Position numbers and translations under genes: made by a program. 23,045 bases of DNA, taken from NCBI GenBank assembly GCA_022592435.1, contig JABYQS010000427.1:1-23045 (forward strand). The letters are read 5' to 3'. Under the pieces are notes generated by a model. It worked only from the letters and a program-made list of their open reading frames with translations, ran no database searches and was not told the DNA's origin. This DNA comes from Cerioporus squamosus. Taxonomy: Eukaryota; Basidiomycota; Agaricomycetes; Polyporales; Polyporaceae. Of the stretch, positions 9,993 through 20,200 are shown in pieces (positions within the stretch are counted from its first letter, which is position 1; each line of letters begins with the position of its first letter).

Positions 9993-12900
9993 CTAGTATC
10001 CTCGCTTCCGCGATCCCTGAGAGGGTCCTCCTTCCGATCGCGGGCCAGAGCCTCGTCTCCCGCGGTTCGACGAGTTCGGGGGACGTTGCTGTCCAGTGTT
10101 CCCTCTGGGTGCTCCTCGAGGGCGTGCATGCCCGCGACTAGCGTACCTCCCGTTCGCAGCACCTGGGGTGTACCATGCGCTCTGCCCATCGTAACGTCCG
10201 TTAGATGGGGCGTTCGGACTCTCCCGGTCCTCGCGTTGCCTCTCCCCGAAAACCCCTTGGCCTGGCTCTGGCCCGTTCCAGCCCCTCAGTCGTGGGAAGG
10301 GGCACAGGTGCATGGGGTGGCTCACGCTCCTGCACCCCCCGCACGCCGCGATATAGCGGACTCTTCCCGTTCCGTTAGCAAAGCTCCTATACCGGCGGGT
10401 GCGAAGTTCCCCCGCCCAGCTTCTCCACTCGAGTAGATCCCTGGTCGGTGGGCGTATAAATACGTTCGAGATGTAGTTGCCGTTGCCGAGTTGAAGTGTT
10501 TCGATGCGTAGGGAGCGCATGATGGCAGCGAGAGCGCGGTCCGTTGGCCAGCCAGCGAATTCGGGGTTTGCGCTTGTCATGCGCTCAATCCATGCACGCA
10601 TGTCAGTCTCCTCGAGGACCCGATAGATTGCCGACCGAATATTGCGTTCGTTGTCACTTAGGAAGCCCTCCAGCGTCATGATCCATGACTGGATGGGCGT
10701 CGACCGCGGCGCCGTCATGAAAGAGATCTGCGGGAACGACCAAGTCCGCGTCGCAAGAGCCCTTGCGACGCTCTCCGGAGATAGGCCCCTGATAGCCCAG
10801 AGCGTCGGGCAGTCTCTTGCGCGTGTTCAGGTGCTGTCTTCGGGCTCCGGCGGGACGATGTCGAAGGTCGTCTCCTCGGCGATCCACTCGAAAGCTCGTC
10901 TCAGGCAGTCGAGGATGCGCCTGTTATAGGTGTCGTCCTCCGTATACCGATAGTTGAAGATCTCCAACAGGACGACCGAGTTTGGCGGGTCGGACCACAT
11001 CTCCCACATCCACTCAGTCGCTACTCCGCGCACGGAAGTCTCGGGGTCGTCCCTGTAGATGGTCGGGAAGCCGCCTTCCGGTACGTCCATCGGCTCGATA
11101 TTGTTAATCGCATGGTCCGCCCGTAGAGCCGAAGGCAGGGCCTCACTGTCCTCGTGGTTCCATTCGCCCTCGTCCCGGTCGTAGCTCCTATCGTGAGCAC
11201 GGAGATCGTCCCGGGCAAAGCTGCGAGCGCGGAGGTCATGGTTGTCATTGTAGTGCTGTTCCTCGTCGTGAGTGGAGTCGCGGTTGCGACGGTTCCGCCT
11301 AGGCTCCGACGCAGGTTCGTCGTGGTTTTCTTTGCTCTCGTCCCCTCCTCGGCGGTCGTCCGCGCGGACCGAGCGGGACGAGCGGGACAGACGAGTCGGA
11401 CGAGGCAGCGTCTGGTGTGTGTTGATGATGCCGGACATCGGCGAGCGTTGCGGCGAGAACGTCGGCGCATTCCATCCTTTGCCAGCCGCATCGTCCGCGA
11501 GGTAGCGTGCTGCTCTCGTGTTCGGGAGCGGGACGAATTCTGACGTCCCGGCTCTCGGACGTGCATTGCGGCGCGGAGTGTAATCATACTGCCTAGTCTG
11601 CGTCGCCTCGCTCGGTCCCGGGTGGGGTCGGCTGCGGTAGCTCGGCTCGTCGTTTTGGTACATAGGAGTCCGCGAGGTGTACTCATCCCGCCGACTCCCG
11701 TCCTGTCCATCCTGGTGTCTCTCGTAGGCGTCGTGCACTCTACCCGTGCCCGAAGGGCCCGCTCCGTTTGTCTGGTCAAGGAAACATGAGCTAAGAGCAC
11801 CTCCCGTCCTCTGCCTGTCCTCCATCGCCTGCCGGAGGCTCATCTGGCGGGCCTCCAGGAGCTCCGCCTCGCTCCAGGCGCCTTGCTCGGTGTTCGGGAG
11901 CAGCTCGGGGCCTTGCTCGTCTTCCGTGGACACGGAGACAGCGCGCGCTCGGCCTTTTCCCTTGTCTCGTCTCGGCTGGTCGTGATTGTCTGCAGGTTTG
12001 TGGTCCCGAGCGTCGATGGTCATCGGTTGCGCATAAGAACCTTGATGTCCGATCTGAGGATGATTGTCCGTGCTGTTGCGGGAGGGACGAGTTGGGGCTG
12101 GACGGAGGATGCTACTGTCGTTACGAGTCTCGGAGTGTGAATGCATCGTATGCGCGTTACCAGAAAGCTGTGCTCTCGCAGCCAGGGACGTAGTGCCCGG
12201 TGAGCGTACAAGATGGGCCGGAGTCGAGGCCATTACAGGAATAAAAGTTGGGACGTCAGAGTGTCCCCTCAAGCTACCCGTCTGCCCCTCCCGAAAGCTC
12301 GTCCACGGGTTAGAAGCGTCGCATACGTCTGCGGTGGGTCCCCCTCCGTTCCGCCAGGTAGGCGTCGAGCTCGGCCTCCTCGCGCGTCGCTGGCCCCGCT
12401 GGACGTCTTCTGGGTTTGGGGAGCCCTGCCACAACCGCTTCCTAGCGGTTCTGGTCTGATCTATGGAGGAGGGAGGGTAAGGATGCTCACCACGATAGAT
12501 CGCGACGGGGTCGTCGAGAGCCGGCTGGTTCGGCGTAGCACGTTCCTCAGCGTGGCCGAAACGATAGTCCGTGTGGATCGGGAGGGGGTTTTCATCACGT
12601 GGAGCGCCTTGCAACGTATGGTTCCTGTAGTGGGGAGGATCGACGAGCGTCGGAGGGGATGAGAAGAAAGCAAAATAGTCAGTCACGTCATCCTCCTGCG
12701 CGGCTCTATCGCCGCTCAGGACGTTGGGTCCGTTGGCAGGAGGAATCGCCGTGCGCTGGTCATTGTTCGTCAGGTCGACGCGCTTGTTCTCAACTCTTCC
12801 ACCATGCAGATTGAGCCCCAGGCGGTTCGCCGTTGTCTGGCTGCGAGCGTGGGCAGCGCGGATCGTCGGCGACGGCGAGGCGGACTCCAGCGGAGATGGA

Positions 12901-13472
12901 GACTCCGCTCCTTCGCCGGTCCAGTCGAGGCTCAGGGGGGATGAGCTCAACTCGGCGGACCTTGCCTGTGTAGTTGCAGAGTGCGAGGGCGTGGTCTCTA
13001 CGGAGCTAGGAGGGAGGGAAACCGCGTCGCCTGCAACGGGCGTAGCCTTGCAGATGCTCAGGACAGAAGGAGCAGTCGTAAAGGTGAGTTTACATACCGG
13101 TCCTTCAGTGCTCAGGAGCACCTGCGGTAGGCCTCCAGCCCTGCCGCTGTCTTTACCCCCCTTCACCTCGGGGTCTCCGTCAGCGGTGAGTTCGAGCTGG
13201 TCAGCGCACGGGGGCCGCATAGGAGGCGGAGCGACCAGGGCCGGAGTGGGGGAGGGTGAGTCGACTGTGTCGAAGGTATCGTGGGCGACGAGGGGTGTGG
13301 CGAGCTCGTTCGCGTCACCAGGGCCGGTAGTAGCGGTTGGAGCGGCTTCGGCGTTTTGAGGGATCGGAGACGGGGTCGCAGGGACCAGTATCAGCGAGCC
13401 GTTAGGCGTTCGAAGTCCAGGTGGGTACATCTGGGCGACGTTTTGGGTTGGGTTGAGCGCGTTGGAAAACAT
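9993..13472 (-). pseudogene. LINE ORF1: gag-like RNA-binding protein with CCHC zinc knuckle, one internal stop
   Basis: ORF1 proteins of LINEs bind the element RNA and form the particle that ORF2 acts on. The first 881 codons are open and mostly low-complexity, rich in Pro, Ser, Thr, Arg and Asp, with a long charged stretch around residues 640-810. The frame is cut by a TGA at 10,829-10,827 and continues in the same frame for another 277 codons. This C-terminal part has an ordered segment containing PIQSWIMTLEGFL and FIRPPTRDLLEW, then CGGCRSVSHPMHLC, a perfect CX2CX4HX4C zinc knuckle near residue 1,044, and a Gly/Arg-rich tail typical of nucleic-acid binding. I recognise this organisation from gag-like proteins of Agaricomycete LINEs; an LTR-element gag is less likely because no protease or integrase is found. 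The total is about 1,159 codons, and one C-to-T change at a CpG would account for the stop. Confidence 0.75.
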
Positions 13473-14049
13473 TGTAGGTACGTTCAGTGGGATGGTGGGA
13501 GTAGAAAGGATGGGGAGGCAGGCGTGTCGATGGGCCGGGGTATCCCTCGCGCTCTGTATTGCAGCGTTTGGTTGCAGAAAAAACTTCTATTCCTCCCGCG
13601 AGAGCGCGTCGTGGATCTGCCATGCTCGCGCTGTCGTGCATGTCCTGCATTGGGCGTATAGAGGGCCGGCTACGATGTGACGCACCACATTCGTCTTGAG
13701 TCCGGGGTGGCCTGGCCATGGGCGTTCAGAAAGAAGGATGTTAGTACCGTATATGGTCATCGTTGAACGTACATTTCGGCAGCAGTGGCGTCGGCAACGC
13801 GCGACTTCTTTTGGTTCGACAGCGCGTCGTCAGGCGCTTCTGCTTACTAGAACCGTATGTTGGCTTTGCTCTCGTCGTCTGTCTTCTGAGTGTGCTCATT
13901 ACGCGTCTCATTTTGCTCTGCTGGCATGTCCGATCTCGCTCCCTCCCTCATTTCTGGATGGCTGGTCAGGAGGAGCTCGTCATATGGGTTATTAGAGGTG
14001 ATATGCGCGGGAGAAGGGTGTCAGTGTCTATTGAGTCTCTATCTGACGT
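13473..14049. other. spacer between the 185-aa ORF and ORF1
   Basis: This 577-base stretch separates the upstream unknown ORF from the start of ORF1 within the proposed element. Overlapping open frames occur on the plus strand here, but they show no recognisable domain and run antisense to the element. I see no repeat or RNA gene in it. It may serve as an internal leader. Confidence 0.4.
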
Positions 14050-14607
14050 CTACAATCTCGTGCAGCCTCCCGGGTTCAGCCAGCATTCGTCGCCCAGGCA
14101 CTCGCGCACGACCGGCATCGGCCTAACGCACGCGAGCACACCCAAGTTGTCCTCCGCAATCGTTCCGAAGTTGTCTTGTGTCGGGGCGCGTCGCACGGGC
14201 CGGCAGCTCCTGTTGAGCAGGGAGGGAAATTCGAGTGTCACCTCCTCGACCCTATTGCCCCGACACAGGTTGGCAATCCTTGCGGACGCCACACCATCCT
14301 CCATCCTCCAGACTTCCGTGACCCGTCCCGTTACGTGTGGGTCATGCGTGTCGAGTTCGTTGGGTGGGACGTCAGGTACGTGGTGTGCAATGGGGGTTGC
14401 AGCGAGGAGTCTAACACGTTTTCCGACCACAATAGGCTCATCAGGCCAGATCGCGAGGGTGTATGCGTGTCTTAGCCTTGCGCGGCCAGCTCCATAGCTT
14501 GGTTCGAGGAGCCCCTTCCATCGTGCGATCAGGAGGAGGTGGTCGGGGTGTGGTGGTGGTGAAATGGGTTGGAGACGTGGTGCGAGTGTGCGGGGAGTCG
14601 TGATCAT
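14050..14607 (-). CDS. unknown 185-aa ORF upstream of LINE ORF1
   Basis: This frame encodes 185 residues and lies on the same strand as ORF1, 577 bases upstream of it and inside the proposed element. The N-terminal 30 residues are Pro-rich. The middle, from about residue 45 to 130, alternates hydrophobic and polar residues (VGKRVRLLAATP, GRVTEVWRMEDG, EEVTLEFPSLL), which suggests a small beta-rich fold. There is no signal peptide, membrane segment or known motif. Its position suggests an additional element-encoded ORF, but it could be a chance frame or a captured gene fragment. The start is the first ATG of the frame and is not otherwise supported. Confidence 0.4.
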   Translation of the reverse strand: MITTPRTLAPRLQPISPPPHPDHLLLIARWKGLLEPSYGAGRARLRHAYTLAIWPDEPIVVGKRVRLLAATPIAHHVPDVPPNELDTHDPHVTGRVTEVWRMEDGVASARIANLCRGNRVEEVTLEFPSLLNRSCRPVRRAPTQDNFGTIAEDNLGVLACVRPMPVVRECLGDECWLNPGGCTRL

Positions 14608-15418
14608 ACTGGGTGCTTTTTAGGAGACGTGCTGGGGCGTAGAGGCTTGTGGGGATCAGCACTTCTACTGGCAGAATATAAGGGTTTCGGCTAGGTGAAG
14701 CGTCTGCTCAGACGTCGGCTCGTGGGCTACCCAGCAACGTTCAGTTAAGCAAATTTGGGTGCGAGGTTAATCCGAGATTTATTTAGGTGTCTTACAGCTA
14801 TCATCTGCATGTTGTCTTGTTCAGTGCAGAGGCGCAGACTCGACATGGCAGGCTTGAGGAGGGGGGAGGAGGAAGTGTCCCTGGGCATAGTGCGTGTCAC
14901 GTGACCGCGTCCGGAGGTCATCTGCTCTGCGCGTCGGCTTCACGTGCTTGCGCGCCACGCGGGGGCATCGGGCGGTTGTCGCGTGGTTGCGCGTCACCGC
15001 CGATCTTCAGCGTCTCATTTGAGCGCTGCGCTTTGCGTCTGCCAGCGCATCGCTCAGAAGAAAACCCGCCGAGGCTAGTTGCCAGTCATCGGCGATGAAC
15101 GTGAATTCGCTCGTGTTGGTTTGTGCTAGCTAGGAGCGTATGTTCTTGCTCAAGTATGTTCCAGCAGGCTGGACGACGTATCACACGTCTATTCAAGGTC
15201 TCTTCCTGGCTTCGCTGGGCCATTCTCACTCTTCCTGGGTGCAGGCACCCCGCCGCAGGCGGCGTATGGCACAGGGCCATCCTCCTCGTATCAGGAGTGC
15301 TTCGGGACTATCATCCTAGTAGTCGTAGCTATGTATATTCCACGATATGGCCGCTCCGAGAGGCCAGTGATCGTGGGAAAAACACCATGGTGGTGGTGCA
15401 AGGAAGAGGAGCTCGCCA
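14608..15418. other. proposed 5' region of the LINE, no gene seen
   Basis: If the right target-site duplication is correct, this 811-base segment is the 5' untranslated region and internal promoter of the minus-strand element. No coding region, tRNA or repeat is supported in it. Short open frames occur on both strands; one minus-strand frame (15,316-15,516) and one plus-strand frame (15,331-15,753) run across the proposed junction and look like chance. Confidence 0.4.
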
Positions 15419-15430
15419 AACTGATTCGAC
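15419..15430. repeat. proposed target-site duplication, right copy
   Basis: AACTGATTCGAC, followed by TTT, matches the bases next to the poly(A) tail at 103-114. Just to the left both copies have a CCAA-like sequence with a one-base difference. This would mark the 5' end of the LINE and place host DNA from here rightward, 247 bp from the DCD1 start. Confidence 0.55.
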
Positions 15431-15665
15431 TTTACTTCGACCAAGACCTGTCCACTTTTCTCGTGTCCAGGAATTATCGCGCCCACGTGTCTGACACTGC
15501 CATCGGCGAACCACAACTTGGCTTCTTACACCACAAGCACCGCACGGGCCTCGAGTATTCTTCTGCGTTTCAGTTGCGGCACATTCTCGCACAGTGTCAG
15601 GAACGGGCTGAGGATACCCGGTTTTCGCGCATCTTCCGACGCGCCCTCCTGTCATCACTGCGGCT
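15431..15665 (+). promoter_or_regulatory. DCD1 upstream region
   Basis: This host segment lies between the proposed LINE junction and the DCD1 start codon. It has no TATA box at a usual distance. It holds the two G1/S-type motifs listed separately. If the insertion model holds, everything formerly upstream of this point was displaced by about 15 kb. Confidence 0.45.
15622..15645 (+). promoter_or_regulatory. E2F/MBF-SBF-like site pair upstream of DCD1
   Basis: TTTTCGCGC at 15,622-15,630 fits the E2F consensus and the fungal SBF core CGCGAAA on the other strand. ACGCGCC at 15,639-15,645 differs by one base from the MBF core ACGCGT. They lie 20-45 bp before the start codon of a dNTP-synthesis gene. 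Genes of this class are commonly induced at G1/S through such sites in fungi; use here is inferred. Confidence 0.4.
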
Positions 15666-17127
15666 ATGTTTATTGCTATCGTTGGGACACGTTTGGCCGG
15701 CAAGTCGACAGTACAGAACTACTTGGTTAAGCACAAGGGCTTTCTCCCGGTGAAGATTTTGCAAACTCCAATGGATAAGGTATGATGTATCCCTTCAGTT
15801 TGACTCGTGCCAAACCAGACGCTATTTGCAGGGTCGTAGCGAACCCAACGGCGACGAGGATGGTCTCCCAGTGGGATCGCACGCGGACTATGCCGAAGGC
15901 GGACACCACAGCGATGATCTCGACCGCCTATCCATGTCCGATGTCGAATTCAACCCTAATCGCACATCCTTCTTGACGATGATCTCGCCCATATCTTCGA
16001 GTCTCCCGTCACCAGCGCCCGGACAAGCACAATGCCAGCCTTTGCTCTTCCGTTCTTCGGCAGAGCTCCTGGCGCACATCACAAAAAACTGGAGGTCGGA
16101 CTTTGTCACGCTCGACTTGGATACCAAGGATGTCCTCGCGGAATTTCTGACACGTCCCTTCGTCGTCGTCGTGAGCGTAGACGCGCCGCTTCTGATGCGA
16201 TACAGACGGAGCTTGGAGTGGTTCGTGTGCCACGCCCTCCTCATGTCCGCTTCATCTCGCTAATGGCATATGGCAGGTCAGACGCCAGCCACTCGCTGGA
16301 AGAGTTCATCCGGGAGCACGACGCGTTCTTCTACGGCCCGGGCCCAGTTAGCCGCGATGGCCAGGACACTCCCAATCCGCATACTGTCACCTTCGGACAT
16401 GCCAGCAAGACGTCGTTCCGAAGCTTGAGCGAGATCGCCACAGTTCATGTGGTGAACTCGTTTGAAACTGTCTCTGGCCTGCACGACCACCTGGAGACTG
16501 TCAACCTGTTGGAACCGGAGCGCCTCCGGCCAGGATGGGACACGTACTTCATGGAGCTGGCATCTCTCGCGTCGCAACGCTCTAATTGCATGAAACGACG
16601 GGTAGGAGCGATACTCGTCCGAAACAAGCGCGTTGTGTCCACAGGGTACGCGAGGCCGAACTTCTTGTCGCTCTGTGACGTTATTGAACTAGCCGGCAGG
16701 TACAATGGCACGCCGCGCGGCCTCACGAATTGTAACGAGGGCGGATGCACTCGGTGCAACAGTGCTAGCGAGACACCAGACGAGTGTCTCTGTCTCCATG
16801 CAGAGGAAAACGCGTTACTGGAAGCAGGTAGAGAACGTGTGGGAGACGGCTCCGTGCTCTACTGCAATACGTGAGCACCCTCCTCGTACCTGATTGATAC
16901 GGAGTCTTGATGAAACCTCCGCCAGATGCCCGTGTCTGAAGTGCACCATCAAGATCATCCAGACAGGCGTCAAGGAAGTTGTGTATAACCTGAGCTACAA
17001 GGTGTAAGTGTCCTTGTTCTCGTCGTGATGGGCCTTACTGACATTGTTCACATATAGCGACGACGCCTCAGCTGCACTATTCTCCGAGGCTGGTGTCATC
17101 CTGCGACGCCATGCCATGCCGGTTTAA
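15666..17127 (+). CDS. DCD1: deoxycytidylate (dCMP) deaminase, six exons
   Basis: The enzyme converts dCMP to dUMP, the substrate of thymidylate synthase. Exons read as 15,666-15,779, 15,832-16,220, 16,277-16,645, 16,700-16,870, 16,926-17,003 and 17,058-17,127, giving 396 residues; all junctions keep the frame. The N-terminus MFIAIVGTRLAGKST (residues 1-15) is a P-loop, usual for fungal members. Exon 3 has WDTYFMELASLASQRSNCM; exon 4 begins YNGTPRGL and holds NCNEGGCTRC and the catalytic CLHAEEN (His324, Glu326). Exon 5 supplies CPCLKC (Cys351, Cys354), completing the zinc site. The fourth intron (16,646-16,699) is 54 bases with no in-frame stop, so it looks like coding DNA, but removing it restores the family's TGYNGTP motif. 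Residues 39-100 are a variable linker, where a further small intron cannot be excluded. The donor of intron 2 is the least certain (GTTCGT at 16,221). The gene converges on TTI1, 123 bp away. Confidence 0.94.
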
Positions 17128-17250
17128 TATGCTGTCTAGTGATGACTGTTCTTGCTTGACCTAATTGGTACAACCCACTATGATCCTGCTTCTTGTATCT
17201 GTAGAATGTATACCCGACCACCCACGCATGCACATAAATCATCCAACCGC
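17128..17250. other. convergent intergenic region between DCD1 and TTI1
   Basis: The two genes end towards each other with 123 bp between stop codons. No perfect AATAAA is seen on either strand. The 3' UTRs probably overlap, which is common in compact fungal genomes. Confidence 0.6.
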
Positions 17251-20200
17251 TCAACACTTCAGAATCATCTTGACGTTTCCTTCAATGTCCCACTTCGGCT
17301 CCGCTAGAAACGCCACCGAGCCTCCCACCCAACCGAGCGTCGCCGCCAGCCCCAACCACACCGCATCTTCATTGTTCTCGCACAGCGCCCCATACAGCTC
17401 CCGTGCACACGCTTGCAGCTCCTCGTGCGCGTGCGCGTGCAGGAACCGGCGAAACAACACCACGATTTCCCATGTCGCCGCGTCCTGCGGCTGCACACCT
17501 CGCGCGGCCGCAGTCATAGTTGTGATAATCGCACGGTACAGCCTGTGCGAGTGCGTGTACGCGCTCTCCGTCCCGACTCCAACGCTCCCTCCTCCGGAGC
17601 GCCGTGAAAGGGCACTCGAAGCGTCTGCGCGGTCGAGCCGCTTCAGGAGCTCGCGGAAGCGCGGCCAGACGTCGTCCCAGACTCGCCGGGCCATGAAGTC
17701 ACCGACGTGCTCCGCAAGGGCGGCGATGAGCGCAGCAGCGGCGCTCACCACGAACGTCTCTGCGTCGGCGAGACGATTAAGGATGAAGGGCCACGCATGA
17801 TGAACGGATGGGAGCAGTCCAGACTCGGGAAGCACCGGCACGGAGCGCGCGAGCAGGAGGAGGATGCGTGCCCGGACAGTGGGGGAGCCGTGCGTGAGGA
17901 AGTAGACGGAGCGCGAGACAATCTGTGTCGTGAGTGCCTGCGTCGGGGTCGGTGGGGCTTCCTCGGATGGATCGTCGCCGGAGCGTGCACGGCCGGAATT
18001 GTCCCCTGGGGCGTTGTCTCCATCAGCAGCGTCTTCATCTTTCTTCCCCCATGCCTCGCGGGGATACGAGGCGTCCCTTGTCGGCTCCGACTCCGCGGCC
18101 TCATCCTCATCCGCCTTGTCGTGTCTGTGCGCGAACCATACCACGAAGCTGTCCAGCCGGCGGGCATCATCGACCACAGACGGACCGCGGAATGTGCTGC
18201 GTGATTCCCGCGGAAGCCTGTTGTCCTCATCCTCTTCAATGGCCTTGACAACCTCACCCAAGACCTCGACGAGCCCGTCGACGATGACCTCGTATCCATG
18301 GTATTCGTCGAGCCGATCGAAGCACTCCTCTACGACATCCCCTGCCTTCTGGACTACATCACGGCCAACGAGGCGGACGAGCACCGCAAGGACCTTGGTG
18401 GCGTCGACATCGAGCCACCGACGCGTGAGGCGTCGTGAGACCGAGTCGAGGGCGTAGTCAAAATTCGACAGAAGGAGGTTGGCTGAAGTCGCATACGACG
18501 TGATGTTCGTGATAAAGTTGAGTGTTGCAAGTGCAGTGGCGGACACGATAGACGTATCGGAAACGATGCCGTGAAGCACGGGAAACAGAACATGGAGAAG
18601 TAGCGGGTGGAAGCGGGACTCCAGGATGCCCGCCGTGATGGCGAGGAGTTGCAGAGAGAGGGCGCGATGGAGCAGAGGCTGGACCGCGGAATGGGGATGT
18701 GGTGCTGGACCAGTCTGTTCTGTCCCTGGAACCCCGCGGACAGTCACCAGTCCTTGTACATGCTCGATGAGGGTGTTCTCGTCGGCGGCACTAGTGGCTT
18801 GTTCCGCGTCAGGAGAAAGTTCTTCGTCCTCCCAGCTATCCCAGGTCTCCGCGATTCTTCGTGCGAGCTCCCTGCTGAACTTCTCCAATCTCCTCCCCCG
18901 ATCTATCACAGAGGCGGAAGATGCAGGGGACTCGAGTGACACTCGTCCGGCGCCTTCAAGCAACCTGCAGGCGCACCAGAGAGCAGCGACCGCCCTGTTG
19001 CCTCTGCCACTCTGCCCGACATCCACGAACCACTCGATTGTGAATAGGGACTCCTCGCCTGCGGTGGCTCCCAGAGCACGAAACATGTTCTCGAGCGCCT
19101 CCCGAGCAGCGTGCGAGCTGACATGGCGGAAGGTCAGCTCAGGGAACGGCACGACGTGAGCGGCAGAGGGATTGCTTTCGAGGAAAAGCTGCGCGGCGGA
19201 GGTCTGCGTGACGATCACCGGGGGCTTCGTGAACTCGAGCGTAGAAAGCAGGCTCCATCCCCACTTTTCCACCCCGCCGTGGGGCCCAAGCAGCTTGCCT
19301 ACGCCCGATGATATCGCAGAGATTGCAGGAAGCGAGGAATCGCGCAGGGGTGTCGCAAGACGGCAGACAGCTTGGAGCATGGTGGCTACATGTTCGACCT
19401 TCGAGTCCGCATGAGAGAGAAGCAGACGGGGGAGTGCAGCGAGATGATCTCGAGATAGTTGGAGGAGCACTTGGAGGATGTGATGTCGCGAGCCGGATGA
19501 GGACGTGAGAATTTGCCTTAGAGACGTGTCCGCCTGAGCGGATACTCGCTCGAACGGAGATGCTTGAAGTGAGAGGAGGAAGGAAAGAAGGAGAGGTTGG
19601 GACTGCGGTACAGTCAGGGTGGTCGTGGACAGAACAGACGCGGCGAAGGTGGCTAAACCAATGAGAGCGGCGGGAGTCTGGTGCTTGACCAGGGGCGACA
19701 GAGCGTTCAATGCAATGTGGAGCTGTGATGCTGTTCCCTTCAACCACGACTCCGTACGCTGAGTCGAGTATGGAGAACGTGGATGATCGCCTACGGGCGC
19801 AGGCTGAGAACTTCCACCACCCAAGAGATCTTCTAGGTGGTCAACGCTCCGCACGGCACCCTCGCGAAGGCAGATCTCGTCACCGACGGCCCGTATGATA
19901 GCATGCTGCATGACGAGTAGCGCAGCGGCGACTATGTCGCCGTTTGCCCATCCTCTCTGCGTGCCTGCACCTAGAGCGACCTTGCTCATGCTGCTGATTG
20001 TGCCCGGAAGCACTGATGGTACGAAGGCGTCTGGAAGGTAGTCTTTCATCATTGTTGAAAGCACCTTCAACGATACGCGTTGGAGAGGTAAGTGAGGCGA
20101 CTCAGCTGTGACCATGAGGGCGTTCAATGTCTGGCCGAGAACTGGCAGAAACTTGGAGGATTGTGCATGCTTCCGGAATGCGTTGAAGATGGAGCGCGCA

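Larger units (their letters stand above)
115..15418 (-). mobile_element. LINE (non-LTR) retrotransposon, possibly one composite 15.3-kb insertion
   Basis: On the minus strand the block has the parts of a two-ORF LINE: a gag-like ORF1 with a CCHC zinc knuckle, an ORF2 with apurinic-type endonuclease, reverse transcriptase, RNase H and a terminal zinc finger, a short 3' UTR and a 3' poly(A) tail. Both ends carry a 12-base direct repeat (103-114 and 15,419-15,430), taken as a target-site duplication. The order endonuclease-RT-RNase H is that of Tad1/I-like clades; the exact clade is not assigned here. ORF1 and ORF2 are separated by 4.4 kb, far more than usual, so that part may be a nested insertion. 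Each ORF has one nonsense codon, so the copy is probably inactive. Boundaries of the 3' end are firm; the 5' end rests on the repeat alone. Confidence 0.7.

Noticed and set aside
9993..10718. A separate 241-aa zinc-knuckle gene
   Set aside because: The frame is continuous with the 881-codon ORF to its right apart from one TGA; the 36 codons between are also gag-like. It is the end of ORF1.
12724..13359. A 211-aa plus-strand ORF antisense to ORF1
   Set aside because: It is low-complexity and mirrors the composition of ORF1 on the other strand; no motif, so treated as a shadow.
13780..14520. tRNA B-box-like GGTTCGA strings (about 13,811 and 14,501)
   Set aside because: No matching A box, acceptor stem or cloverleaf could be built around them.
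15331..15753. A 140-aa plus-strand ORF just before DCD1
   Set aside because: It crosses the proposed insertion junction and overlaps the first exon of DCD1 in another frame, without any recognisable motif.
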